DNA from: Caldilineaceae bacterium | GTDB taxonomy: Bacteria > Chloroflexota > Anaerolineae > Caldilineales > Caldilineaceae | Assembly (NCBI GenBank): GCA_020846635.1 | Contig: JADLDO010000041.1 | Span: 1-64,000, forward strand | Reading direction: 5' to 3' | DNA length: 64,000 bases | In this document: positions 8,336 to 16,823 of the stretch, piece after piece | Layout of the letters: every line of letters begins with the position of its first letter | Position numbering within the stretch: the first letter of the stretch is position 1 | Notes under the pieces: generated by a model | Databases searched by the model: none | What the model saw: only the letters and a program-made list of their open reading frames with translations | Told to the model about the DNA's origin: nothing | Position numbers and translations under genes: made by a program

Positions 8336-10285
8336 ATGAAGATGACGAACAGTAGACCCGACGCAGTGATGAACCCAGCGGAGCGACCCCTGGCCGGCGC
8401 GCCTTGCTTTATTGAAACGCAGTTCCCTGTGGCGAAGATTTCGATGGAGAGTTACAAGGAGCGCAAGGCGGGCAATAGGCAAACGCTGACAGGGTTAGGC
8501 AAGTGGTGGGGGCGCAAACCGCTGGTCTTGGTGCGCGCTGCGATTTTGGGGCTGCTGCTGCCAAGTACCGATGACCCGATCAAAGATTGCGAGATTTTCC
8601 TCAAGTTGATGACAATGGACAGCGATGGCTTGAGGCGGCGCAAGAGCAAATCCATTCCTGGTGCGCGCTTGCTGGCAGAGGTACAGACCCTTTCACGTAA
8701 CATCCAGCGACAATTTCTCGATGAGAGTGGCACCGCGATCCGGCGACTGAATAGGGATGAGCGCGGGCAATTGCAGGATTTGGTCTTTAGCCGTATGTCC
8801 TATGTGGAAAAGCTACAGTATAGTGATCGCCCAGAGCAGATCGATGGGCCTAGCCAACAAGCATGGCGCGAGATCAACGCCCATTTGGGAACAAGCGCGC
8901 TGAGTTTGCCTGAATTGGTAGAGCAACTTGGCATCATGCGCTTTGGTCATCGTCCCCGCGTAGGCGATGCTTTTTGCGGTGGCGGCTCTGTGCCATTCGA
9001 GGCGGCGCGCATCGGCTGTGATGCCTATGGCTCTGACTTAAACCCCGTGGCTGCGCTGTTGACATGGGCTGCACTCAATATTGTGGGCGGCGGCGAAGAG
9101 GTTATCCAAGCAGTACAAGAAGCGCAGCAAGAGGTATACGAGGCCGTTGACCGTCAGATCATCGAGTGGGGCATAGAACACAATGAACTGGGCTGGCGGG
9201 CAGATGCCTACCTCTATTGTGTAGAAGTCACTGACCCGGAGACAGGGTGGCCTGTACCGCTTGCGCCTTCGTGGGTGATTGGTGAGGGTAGCAAGACAGT
9301 TGCAAAACTAATTCCTGATGAAAATAACAAATGCTACGAAATAGAAATTATTGAAAACGCTAGTCTTGTTGAGATGAAGCTTGCAAAAGAATCAGGAACG
9401 GTGAAAGACTTCCGTTTAGTATCACCGAATGGTAATACTTCGATTCCAATTGAAGTGTTGCGACAAAATATTCGGACGTGGGAGAAAGAGGATATTGCAT
9501 CGCAACCTCAAGATATTTTCCACGAGAGGCTATATTGTATTCGGTGGGTTGAGAGCTACATTGACGAGAATGGCAGGTTGCAGAGCCAACGCCATTATAG
9601 AGCACCTACTGATAACGACTTACAGCGCGAAGAGAGAGTATTGGAACTCCTGCAAGAACGTTTCAAAGACTGGCAAGAGAGAGGGTATATCCCCAATTCC
9701 AGAATTGAGCCTGGCCAAGACATAAATCGACCTACGAATGCAAGAGGCTGGACACACTGGCATCATCTCTTTAATGCTCGACAGTTGCTCATAAATGGTC
9801 TATCTATGCACTTTTACGATCAACTGAATTTAGACAGGTATTCGAGTGTTGGGGTGCTGCTTGGCATTGGGCGACAGGTTGACTGGAATAGTCGTCTTTC
9901 TAGATGGAACTCTAATGCAGCAAATGAAAAAGGGGAACAGACATTTTACAAGCCATCTCTGGGGACGCCCTCAATGAACTATTCTTGTCGTCCTCAGACC
10001 GCACTTCGTACAGCGTTCCTACTCAATCTGCCGACTGTCAAGAGATTCACAGCCCTTTCAACGGACGTTGAACTACTAGATACACGAACAGTTTCCCAAT
10101 GCTCAGACGTTTGGGTAACTGATCCACCTTACGCTGATGCCGTCTACTATCATGAGCTATCAGAATTCTTTTTAGCGTGGTATCAAACAAGCATTTCTGA
10201 ACTTTTTCCTACTTGGTATGCCGATTCCAAGAGAGCAATGGCAATTAAAGGGACTGATGAAAGTTTTCGCAGCGACCATATATAA
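8336..10285 (+). CDS. DUF1156-type adenine-specific DNA methylase, C-terminally truncated
   Basis: Predicted N6-adenine methyltransferase of the COG1743/DUF1156 group. The N-terminal DUF1156 domain shows ISMESYKERKAGNRQTL and GKWWGRKPLVLVRA. The SAM-binding motif is FCGGGSVPFEAARIGCDAYG, starting near residue 210, and the catalytic motif DPPYADAVYYHE starts at residue 596. In this family roughly 250-350 residues normally follow the DPPY motif; here the protein stops after 649 residues at FRSDHI, so its C-terminus is missing and activity is doubtful. The second half is strikingly AT-rich: 17 of 60 bases at 9301-9360 are G/C, against 38 of 60 at 8461-8520. This suggests a recombined segment. 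A perfect hairpin begins 13 nt after the stop. Confidence 0.85.
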   Translation: MKMTNSRPDAVMNPAERPLAGAPCFIETQFPVAKISMESYKERKAGNRQTLTGLGKWWGRKPLVLVRAAILGLLLPSTDDPIKDCEIFLKLMTMDSDGLRRRKSKSIPGARLLAEVQTLSRNIQRQFLDESGTAIRRLNRDERGQLQDLVFSRMSYVEKLQYSDRPEQIDGPSQQAWREINAHLGTSALSLPELVEQLGIMRFGHRPRVGDAFCGGGSVPFEAARIGCDAYGSDLNPVAALLTWAALNIVGGGEEVIQAVQEAQQEVYEAVDRQIIEWGIEHNELGWRADAYLYCVEVTDPETGWPVPLAPSWVIGEGSKTVAKLIPDENNKCYEIEIIENASLVEMKLAKESGTVKDFRLVSPNGNTSIPIEVLRQNIRTWEKEDIASQPQDIFHERLYCIRWVESYIDENGRLQSQRHYRAPTDNDLQREERVLELLQERFKDWQERGYIPNSRIEPGQDINRPTNARGWTHWHHLFNARQLLINGLSMHFYDQLNLDRYSSVGVLLGIGRQVDWNSRLSRWNSNAANEKGEQTFYKPSLGTPSMNYSCRPQTALRTAFLLNLPTVKRFTALSTDVELLDTRTVSQCSDVWVTDPPYADAVYYHELSEFFLAWYQTSISELFPTWYADSKRAMAIKGTDESFRSDHI

Positions 10286-10298
10286 ATTGTAGCGCGTT

Positions 10299-10333
10299 CC
10301 CCTGGGCCGCTGCCATCTTCAACGGCCCAGGGG
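10299..10333 (+). repeat. Perfect 11-bp hairpin after the truncated methylase
   Basis: CCCCTGGGCCG (10299-10309) is matched by CGGCCCAGGGG (10323-10333) around a 13-nt loop. No T-run follows, so it is not a classic intrinsic terminator. It sits exactly where the missing methylase C-terminus should be coded, and may be a processing hairpin or the scar of a deletion. Confidence 0.7.
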
Positions 10334-10401
10334 TGAAGATTCGCATCGCAGACGTACATTGTGTAATAACGGTCGAATGACCAGAAGTGAGAACCCCCGA
10401 A

Positions 10402-11502
10402 ATGTTAAGAATTCTACACACCGCCGATATCCACCTGGATGGCAACTTCAAGTTTCTGGGCGAAAAAGGGCAGGCACATCGCCAACAGATCGAGCGCACC
10501 TTTGATCGCATTGTTGAACTGGCACGCAGCGACGGCTATCACCTGCTGCTGATTGCCGGTGATCTCTTTGACAGCCCGCACCCCAGCCGCCGCACCGTGG
10601 AGCATGTCAAACAGCAGCTAGGCACGCTGCCCATCCCCGTCTGTATCCTCCCCGGCAACCACGATGCGCTCCAACCCCAATCGGTCTACAGCCGCGAGCG
10701 TTTTCCTGCGAACGTCCATATCTTTCGAGATACGCCAACCTACCTGCCTTTTCCAGAATGGGGGCTGGTGATTGGCGGCACTCCCTGCACCGATAGCCGC
10801 GGCTCTGCGCTCGCCGCCATCCGCCGCCCCGACCCTTGCACCTGGTTTGTGGTGATGGCCCACGGCAACATGGAGATCCCTGGTTTTGTGGATGCGGCCT
10901 CGCGGCCCTTGCGCGCGAGCGAGATCGATGCGCTGCAAGCCGACTATGTGGCGCTGGGCGACTGGCATGCGCTGCAAGAGTACTCGCGGCCCGGTGTCAA
11001 AGTGTACTATCCGGGCGCGCCTGAACCCACCACGCGCAGCCAAGAGCAGACCGGGCATGTGCTCAGTGTGACGCTCAACGATCAGGGCGTGCAGGTCAGC
11101 CCCCTGCGCGTGGGACGGGTACGCTGTCGCACGGTCAGCCAGGATGTGACCAACCTGGATGAAGCGCAACTCTTGAGCCAATTGCGCGGCCAGACCGGGG
11201 CCGATCTGCTGCTGAGTATACAACTCAGAGGGATGCGCGCCATGCAGGAGTATATCGACCTCGCCGCGCTGCAAGAGAGCCTGGAAGCAAGCTGCTATGC
11301 ACTGCACATCAGCGACGAATCCACCCTGACGGCAGATGCGATCGCGCTGGATGACTTCCCCGAAAATCAGGTGATTGGCGAATTTATCCGCATCATGCTT
11401 GCACAGATTAAGCAGAGCCCCGATCCCGACCAACGGCGCATCGACGAACAGGCGTTACAAGTGGGCGTGGCCCTGTTGCAGGGCAAGGCGGTGCTGCGAT
11501 GA
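10402..11502 (+). CDS. Mre11/SbcD/YhaO-like metallophosphoesterase nuclease
   Basis: A 366-residue calcineurin-fold phosphoesterase, likely a Mn2+-dependent DNA exo/endonuclease. The motif order is textbook: LHTADIHLDG (residues 5-14), LIAGDLFDSP (around 54), LPGNHDAL (around 85), VMAHGN (around 153) and ALGDWHALQ (around 186). The MLRILHTADIH start at 10402 fits the family better than an in-frame GTG 15 nt upstream. Its stop overlaps the next start as ATGA, so it is translationally coupled to the Rad50-like partner. The pairing resembles Bacillus YhaO-YhaN. In this cassette it may process phage DNA ends, which is inference. Confidence 0.9.
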   Translation: MLRILHTADIHLDGNFKFLGEKGQAHRQQIERTFDRIVELARSDGYHLLLIAGDLFDSPHPSRRTVEHVKQQLGTLPIPVCILPGNHDALQPQSVYSRERFPANVHIFRDTPTYLPFPEWGLVIGGTPCTDSRGSALAAIRRPDPCTWFVVMAHGNMEIPGFVDAASRPLRASEIDALQADYVALGDWHALQEYSRPGVKVYYPGAPEPTTRSQEQTGHVLSVTLNDQGVQVSPLRVGRVRCRTVSQDVTNLDEAQLLSQLRGQTGADLLLSIQLRGMRAMQEYIDLAALQESLEASCYALHISDESTLTADAIALDDFPENQVIGEFIRIMLAQIKQSPDPDQRRIDEQALQVGVALLQGKAVLR

Positions 11503-13655
11503 GGATTCAGCGCGTCCAACTGCAAAATTTTGGCTGTCACGAACAGCTTGATATGCACTTTGGCCCTGGCTTAAACATCATCAAGGGGCCAAATGGCTCC
11601 GGCAAAAGCACGCTGCAACGTGCGCTGCTCAAGCTGCTTTTCGGCAAACCCAGCAGGAGCCAGGAGAACGAAAAAGATCGCGCCTGGGCGAGTGAACGGC
11701 TCTACACGCTGGCGCTTGATCTTGACGTGGATGGCCGCGGGGTGGGGCAGTTGCGAAAGGATTTTGAGAACAACCTCTGCCGCCTCGTCTGGCAGGATGG
11801 CGAGGAACTCACCAAGTTCGCCGACGTGGATCGTGCGTTGAAAAAGCTGATGCATATCTCATCCGACAAACTCTTTACCAATACGCTCTTCGTCGCCCAA
11901 CAGGAATTGGTTGCCGTCAGTGCAGGGAAAGAGATCACGGCAAGTTTGGAGGAGCGTGTGACGGGTGGAGATGCAGAAATTACCACACAAAAGGTGCTGG
12001 ATCGGCTTGAGAAGGAGATCGAACGCATTGGCAGAGGCTATAGCACGCGGGCAATTACCAGGCTAGGACCCATTGCCGCCGCCCAAAAGGAGCAAGAGGC
12101 GCTTGAAGCGAAAATCGCCAAGCTGCGCCAACAGTTGGCGCAATTTATCCAACTTCAGGGCCGGCACCAAGAGATCGAAGAACAACTTGCGACCATTCAC
12201 AGCGAATTCGCATCGAAAAAGGAATTTGCCGGACAAATCGAAAAGGTCGAACAGTTGCGCAAGCAAGCAACCGCTGAAGCAGAGAGTGAGCAGCGGCTCG
12301 ATGCACAGCTAGAAGCCATCGAACAAGCGCAGAAAGCATTAGAGGCGGGCGAAAAGGCGCTGTCTGCGCTTGGCCCGGTCAGCCAATTAGAGACAAGCCG
12401 GCACCAGGCGTTGCACAGGCTGCATAGCCAGATGGAACTCCTACAGAATCCACCTCTGCCAACACCTATCGCTCACCCAGGCAAACAGCCCATCGGGCCT
12501 ATTGTGCTGCTGACCATTGGCTTGGTCGCGGTTGTCTCTGGCATCGTATTGCTTATGCTGCAACCGGAAGGTTTCTGGATTGCCCTGGCTGCCCTCACCG
12601 TAGGTCTTTTCACGCTGCTTGGGGGTGCAGGCTGGTGGATGATGCAGCGTGTTTCGAGACAGAGTGCATTGTCTAAGGAGCAGCAGGCGCAGCATCATGC
12701 CGCCCTCCAGATGCAGCAGCAAGCAAAGGCGCAATCCGACCTGCAACAGGCGCTCACGTCGATTGATTGCACAAGCTGGCAGGATTATCTGACGAAACAG
12801 GCCGCCGTTGCCAGTGAAAAGAGTCGCAGGGAGCAAGCCCAGGCGAAGCTCGATGCGCTGTTACCCAAAGGCAAAAGTCGCACAGAAATCGAGAATCGAC
12901 GCAGAACGGCCAGCCTCGCCCGTCGTGATGCAGCGGAAACCCTACAATCACCTGAACTCCAGCCCGCAATGCGCGTAGCACCATTGGCCTACCAGAGCCT
13001 ATTGCGCGAGATCAAACAGTTGGAGGAGACCCATACAAACTTGGCCCGAAGCTATCATGAGCTAAGTGGTCGCCTCTCCGCCGAAACGGTCAGCCCCACC
13101 GAGTTAAGCCTAGCGGAAGAGCAGAAAGAGGCACTTTCGCAAAAGATCGACCACGATAAGGAACTGCTGGCGCTCTACCAGCGCACCCAGGAGATGTTGC
13201 AGCGCGCACGCCAACAAACCATCGAGCGGGTGCGAGACGATCTGGAAAGCAGCATCAGCCGGCACTTTGAGCATTTAACCCTTGAGCAATATGGGTCAGT
13301 TAAAATTGACCCTGAGTTAAATCTCTCCGTCACCATTGCAGAGCCCGTCGAACGGGTCACCATGCCCCAGGAACTCTCTTGTGGCACACAGGATCAACTC
13401 TACTTTGCGATGCGTTTGGCGCTGGTCGACAATCTGTGGCCTGAGATGCACCCCCCTCTTTTTCTCGACGATCCCTTTGTCACCTTCGATCCAGAACGCC
13501 GCCAAGCTGCCATGCAACTCTGCACCGGCCTTGCCGCGTACCGGCAGGTTTTTCTCTTCACCTGCTCTGACGATTACGATGAATATGGCAATGTACAGTC
13601 ATTGCAGACACCGGAACTCTTTACGTACGCGAGTCAAATGCAAAACTATGAATGA
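11499..13655 (+). CDS. Rad50/YhaN-like SMC ATPase with central transmembrane hairpin
   Basis: 718 residues. The N-terminal ABC half has Walker A GPNGSGKST at about residue 30. The C-terminal half has the signature-like LSCGTQDQLYFAMRLAL and Walker B PLFLDDPFVTFDPERR. Between them lie coiled coils (KEQEALEAKIAKLRQQLAQ). Two hydrophobic spans follow at about 333-357 (GPIVLLTIGLVAVVSGIVLL) and 360-382 (WIALAALTVGLFTLLGGAGW). No CxxC zinc hook was found, so the membrane hairpin takes the place of the usual hook. It overlaps the Mre11-like gene by 4 nt and the next gene by 8 nt, indicating one operon. The likely role is ATP-gated control of the partner nuclease at the membrane. Confidence 0.87.
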   Translation: MRIQRVQLQNFGCHEQLDMHFGPGLNIIKGPNGSGKSTLQRALLKLLFGKPSRSQENEKDRAWASERLYTLALDLDVDGRGVGQLRKDFENNLCRLVWQDGEELTKFADVDRALKKLMHISSDKLFTNTLFVAQQELVAVSAGKEITASLEERVTGGDAEITTQKVLDRLEKEIERIGRGYSTRAITRLGPIAAAQKEQEALEAKIAKLRQQLAQFIQLQGRHQEIEEQLATIHSEFASKKEFAGQIEKVEQLRKQATAEAESEQRLDAQLEAIEQAQKALEAGEKALSALGPVSQLETSRHQALHRLHSQMELLQNPPLPTPIAHPGKQPIGPIVLLTIGLVAVVSGIVLLMLQPEGFWIALAALTVGLFTLLGGAGWWMMQRVSRQSALSKEQQAQHHAALQMQQQAKAQSDLQQALTSIDCTSWQDYLTKQAAVASEKSRREQAQAKLDALLPKGKSRTEIENRRRTASLARRDAAETLQSPELQPAMRVAPLAYQSLLREIKQLEETHTNLARSYHELSGRLSAETVSPTELSLAEEQKEALSQKIDHDKELLALYQRTQEMLQRARQQTIERVRDDLESSISRHFEHLTLEQYGSVKIDPELNLSVTIAEPVERVTMPQELSCGTQDQLYFAMRLALVDNLWPEMHPPLFLDDPFVTFDPERRQAAMQLCTGLAAYRQVFLFTCSDDYDEYGNVQSLQTPELFTYASQMQNYE

Positions 13656-16414
13656 AGTCTCTACCTTACCCGCGCAGCGCCGCTTCTCGTCGCGTCGCCA
13701 GCCGCTTGATCGTTCGTTCCTGGCTCCACGGCTGCAAGGCGCACGCGCCTACAACCGCATCGCCGGTTACTTCTCCTCCTCACTCATTGAAGTCGTGGGC
13801 GAGCAGCTAGAGTCCGTGAGCGGCCCGATCCGCATGGTCTGCAACTCCGATCTGGATCCGCGCGATGTACAGACCGCCCGCGCCGCACAAGTGGCCCTCT
13901 GGCAGTCGTGGACTGCGACAGAGCCGGAAGCGTTGCTGCAAGGAAGTGGGGGAGGGGCCTTGCGTGACCGCTTTGCGCGCCTTTATGTCCTGCTAAAAAG
14001 TGGCAAACTCGAGGTGCGCGTGCTGCCCGATCAAGTCTTTGGCCTCATCCACGGCAAAGCTGGAGTGATCCGGCTGGCGGATGCAGCGCGACCTCCTTTT
14101 TGGGCAGCGCCAATGAGTCGCGCTCGGCGTGGCAGTTGAACTATGAATTGCTTTGGGAAGATGCTTCGCCAGATGCGGTACAGTGGGTGCAAGAGGAATT
14201 CGATGCCCTGTGGAATTCGCCCTATGCTGTGCCGCTGGCGGAGGCGGTGATCCAGGATATTGACCGGTTGGCAGGGCGACGTGTGATCGCCACCGTGCCA
14301 AGTTGGGAGAAAGAGGGGGACAAGGGCGGCGCGCTTGATCCTGCCCCTGCCATCATCGAAACCCTCGTCTATCGCCAGGAGGTGGGGCTCTGGGCGCATC
14401 AGAAGTTTTTTGTAAAGACAGTCTTTGATGCCCACCGCGGGCCAGAGGGCAAGGCGCGCTTTGTCCTGGCCGACCAAGTGGGGCTGGGCAAGACGCTGCA
14501 ACTGACGATGGCCGCGCAGTTGATTGCACTGACCAGCAGCCGCCCTGTGCTGATCATCTGCCCAAAGCCGTTGCTTTGGCAGTGGCAAGGAGAGATGCGC
14601 GACATGCTGGCGATGCCCTCCGCGGTGTGGGATGGCCGCCGTTGGATGGATGAACAAGGGGTCGAATATGCCGTGGTCGGGCCAGAGGGCATCCGCAAAT
14701 GCCCGCGGAGCGTGGGGATTGTGTCGAGTGGATTGATCAAACGCCGTTCCGCGGCAGCCGAATTTCTGCTTAAGCAACAGTATGAGTGTGTCATTCTAGA
14801 CGAGGCGCATCATGCACGCCGCCGCAATCTGGGTGAGAATCGCGACCGCGAAGCGCCGGAGCCGAATAACATGCTGCGCTTTATGTATGCCATTGCCGAG
14901 CGCACCCGTTCACTGCTCTTAGCAACGGCAACGCCAGTGCAGTTGCGCCCGGTGGAGGCATGGGATCTGCTCGACGTGCTGAGTCGAGGCGATGCCTCTG
15001 TGCTGGGCGATGACTTTAGCCGCTGGCGCAAGGCGCAACAGGCCTTGGCACTCGTCATGCAGCGCGAAGCATTGCCAACAAGCGAGAACGAGCGCTGGGA
15101 ATGGACGCGCAACCCGTTGCCACCCGGCTCCGAAGGGAGAGACTTTGAGATTTTGCGCCGCGATTTGGGGCTGACCAACGGGGTTTCCGTGGCTCCTGGC
15201 GGCTTTCTCTCAAAGCTGCGCCGCCCTTCGTTAGAGCGCATGAATCTCCTCTTTCCCCAATTGGTTGCCGAACATAACCCATTTATCCGGCGGATCATCC
15301 GGCGCACGCGTCATCAGCTCGAAAATCAAATTGACCCAACCACCAATGAACCACTGCTCAAGCGCATCGAAGTCGAGTTGTTGGGCGAGAATGAACGGGA
15401 TGCCATCCCCCTCGATGGTTACTTTGGCGATGCCTATCGTTTGGCCGAGGAATTTTGCCAACTACTGGCAAAACGATTGCAGAGTGGTGGCTTCCTCAAG
15501 ACACTGCTGCTGCGCCGCATCGGCAGCACGCTCTATGCGGGTCAGAACACAGCCCAAAGATGCTGAACGAGTGGGAGTACGTTGAGGACGATGATGACGA
15601 TGAACTTGAGTTGGAGCCAGGGGACGCTTTAACATCCAACGAGGCTCAAAAAAGCAAAACATTGCTTTCTGACGAACGAGAATTGCTGCAACGAGTGATC
15701 GCGGCGCTGGAAGCAAGCAAGGACAGTGACCCCAAATACGCAGTGGTGGTGAAGTGCCTGCGTGAGCTTGGCTGGCTGGAGCTTGGCTGCATCATCTTTA
15801 GCCAGTATCGCGATTCGGTCTGGTGGCTGGCGCAGCAGTTGACCAAAGAATTCCCAAATGAACTGATCGGTCTTTACTCCGGCCCCAGCACTTCAGGCAT
15901 CATGCGGGGTGGAGAATGGCGACCAACCTCGCGTGAGCAGTTGAAACAGATGGTGCGGCAAGGAGAATTGCGTTTGCTGCTGGGTACAGATGCTGCATCG
16001 GAAGGATTGAACTTGCAGCGATTGGCGCGTCTGATCAACTTGGACTTGCCCTGGAATCCAACGCGGCTTGAGCAGCGTAAGGGACGCATCCAGCGTATTG
16101 GACAGGCACACAGCCGAGTGCAGATTTACAATATGCGCTATAAAGATTCGGTCGAAGATCGCGTACATGAGTTGCTCTCCTCGCGTTTGCAGGACATTTT
16201 CGAGTTGTTTGGGCAAGTACCTGATGTGCTAGAGGATGCCTGGGTCAAAGTGGCGCTAGGCGAGCAGGTTGAGGCACAGAAGGTAATCAATGCGATTCCA
16301 CAAAGCCATCCCTTCGACTTGCGCTATACAAATGTGGAGCCGATTGACTGGGAGTCCTGCAAAGAGGTGCTTGACGTGCAGGAGAAGCGTCGCATCTTGA
16401 GCCAAAGCTGGTGA
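13648..16414 (+). pseudogene. PLD-like nuclease fused to SNF2 helicase, broken by two frameshifts
   Basis: Three frames make one protein of about 920 residues. Segment 1 (13648 to about 14083) is a phospholipase-D-like domain: ARAYNRIAGYFSSSLIEVVG and LIHGKAGVIRLAD. Segment 2 (about 14084-15556) continues FLGSANESRSAWQLNYELLW, then the helicase motifs DQVGLGKTLQL, DEAHHARR and LLLATATPVQLRP. Segment 3 (about 15557-16414) has GTDAASEGLNLQRL and RKGRIQRIGQ. Each switch is explained by one missing base: a G at GGATGCAG near 14083 and an A at CCCAAAGATG near 15557. PLD-SNF2 fusions are common in DUF499/DUF1156 islands and recall DrmD/DrmC of DISARM. The start overlaps the Rad50-like gene by 8 nt. 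It may be a true null or contain sequencing errors. Confidence 0.88.
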
Positions 16415-16823
16415 GGGGATGAACATAGAGTCTCCAAAGCGCACGATCTAGGCTATTAGCGATTCTATCTTCTACTGTCCGATTAGCTTTCAGCGGTTTT
16501 CCACCTGACGCGCCTTAATGTGCATTACACATCCTATTGTGCAATGCATCGTACAATGACCTATATGCGCCGCGCACTGTTCTGGGGTAAAATAGCTTAT
16601 GATAGTAGTGACTAACTATAGAATAGCACCAAAAAGCTGGCCGATACTCCACCTATCCCAGAACAGATTTTTGCTCACGCGGAGAGGGGATATTCGACAA
16701 TTTGTGTCATGTGTAAAGTACACTTTAACGACTAAAGTGTGTGCCAGCCTTATGGCTCATGCGATTTCTAATAACTAAAACCTTGCTTTACCGCCCAACT
16801 AGAAGACCAACAATCTGCTTCCT
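16415..16823. other. Intergenic region with palindromes upstream of aminotransferase
   Basis: No convincing gene in about 410 nt. Two neighbouring imperfect palindromes lie at 16518-16532 (ATGTG-N5-CACAT) and 16536-16557 (ATTGT...ATGCAT...ACAAT, 22 nt). A third inverted repeat is listed separately at 16720-16740. These look like regulator-binding sites rather than terminators, because no T-run follows. The region ends the defence cassette and leads to the aminotransferase. Confidence 0.5.
16720..16740. promoter_or_regulatory. Inverted repeat, candidate operator
   Basis: ACACTTTA-ACGAC-TAAAGTGT is a perfect 8-5-8 inverted repeat, about 84 nt upstream of the aminotransferase ATG. Size and AT content fit a dimeric regulator site. 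No cognate regulator can be named. Confidence 0.45.

Noticed and set aside
10618..11433. 271-residue minus-strand frame opposite the Mre11-like gene
   Set aside because: The plus strand shows all five phosphoesterase motifs, so the reverse frame is a shadow.
1966..16414. Complete canonical BREX or DISARM system
   Set aside because: No PglZ, BrxA, BrxB or BrxL and no DrmA/DrmB were found, so only a BREX/DISARM-like label is justified.
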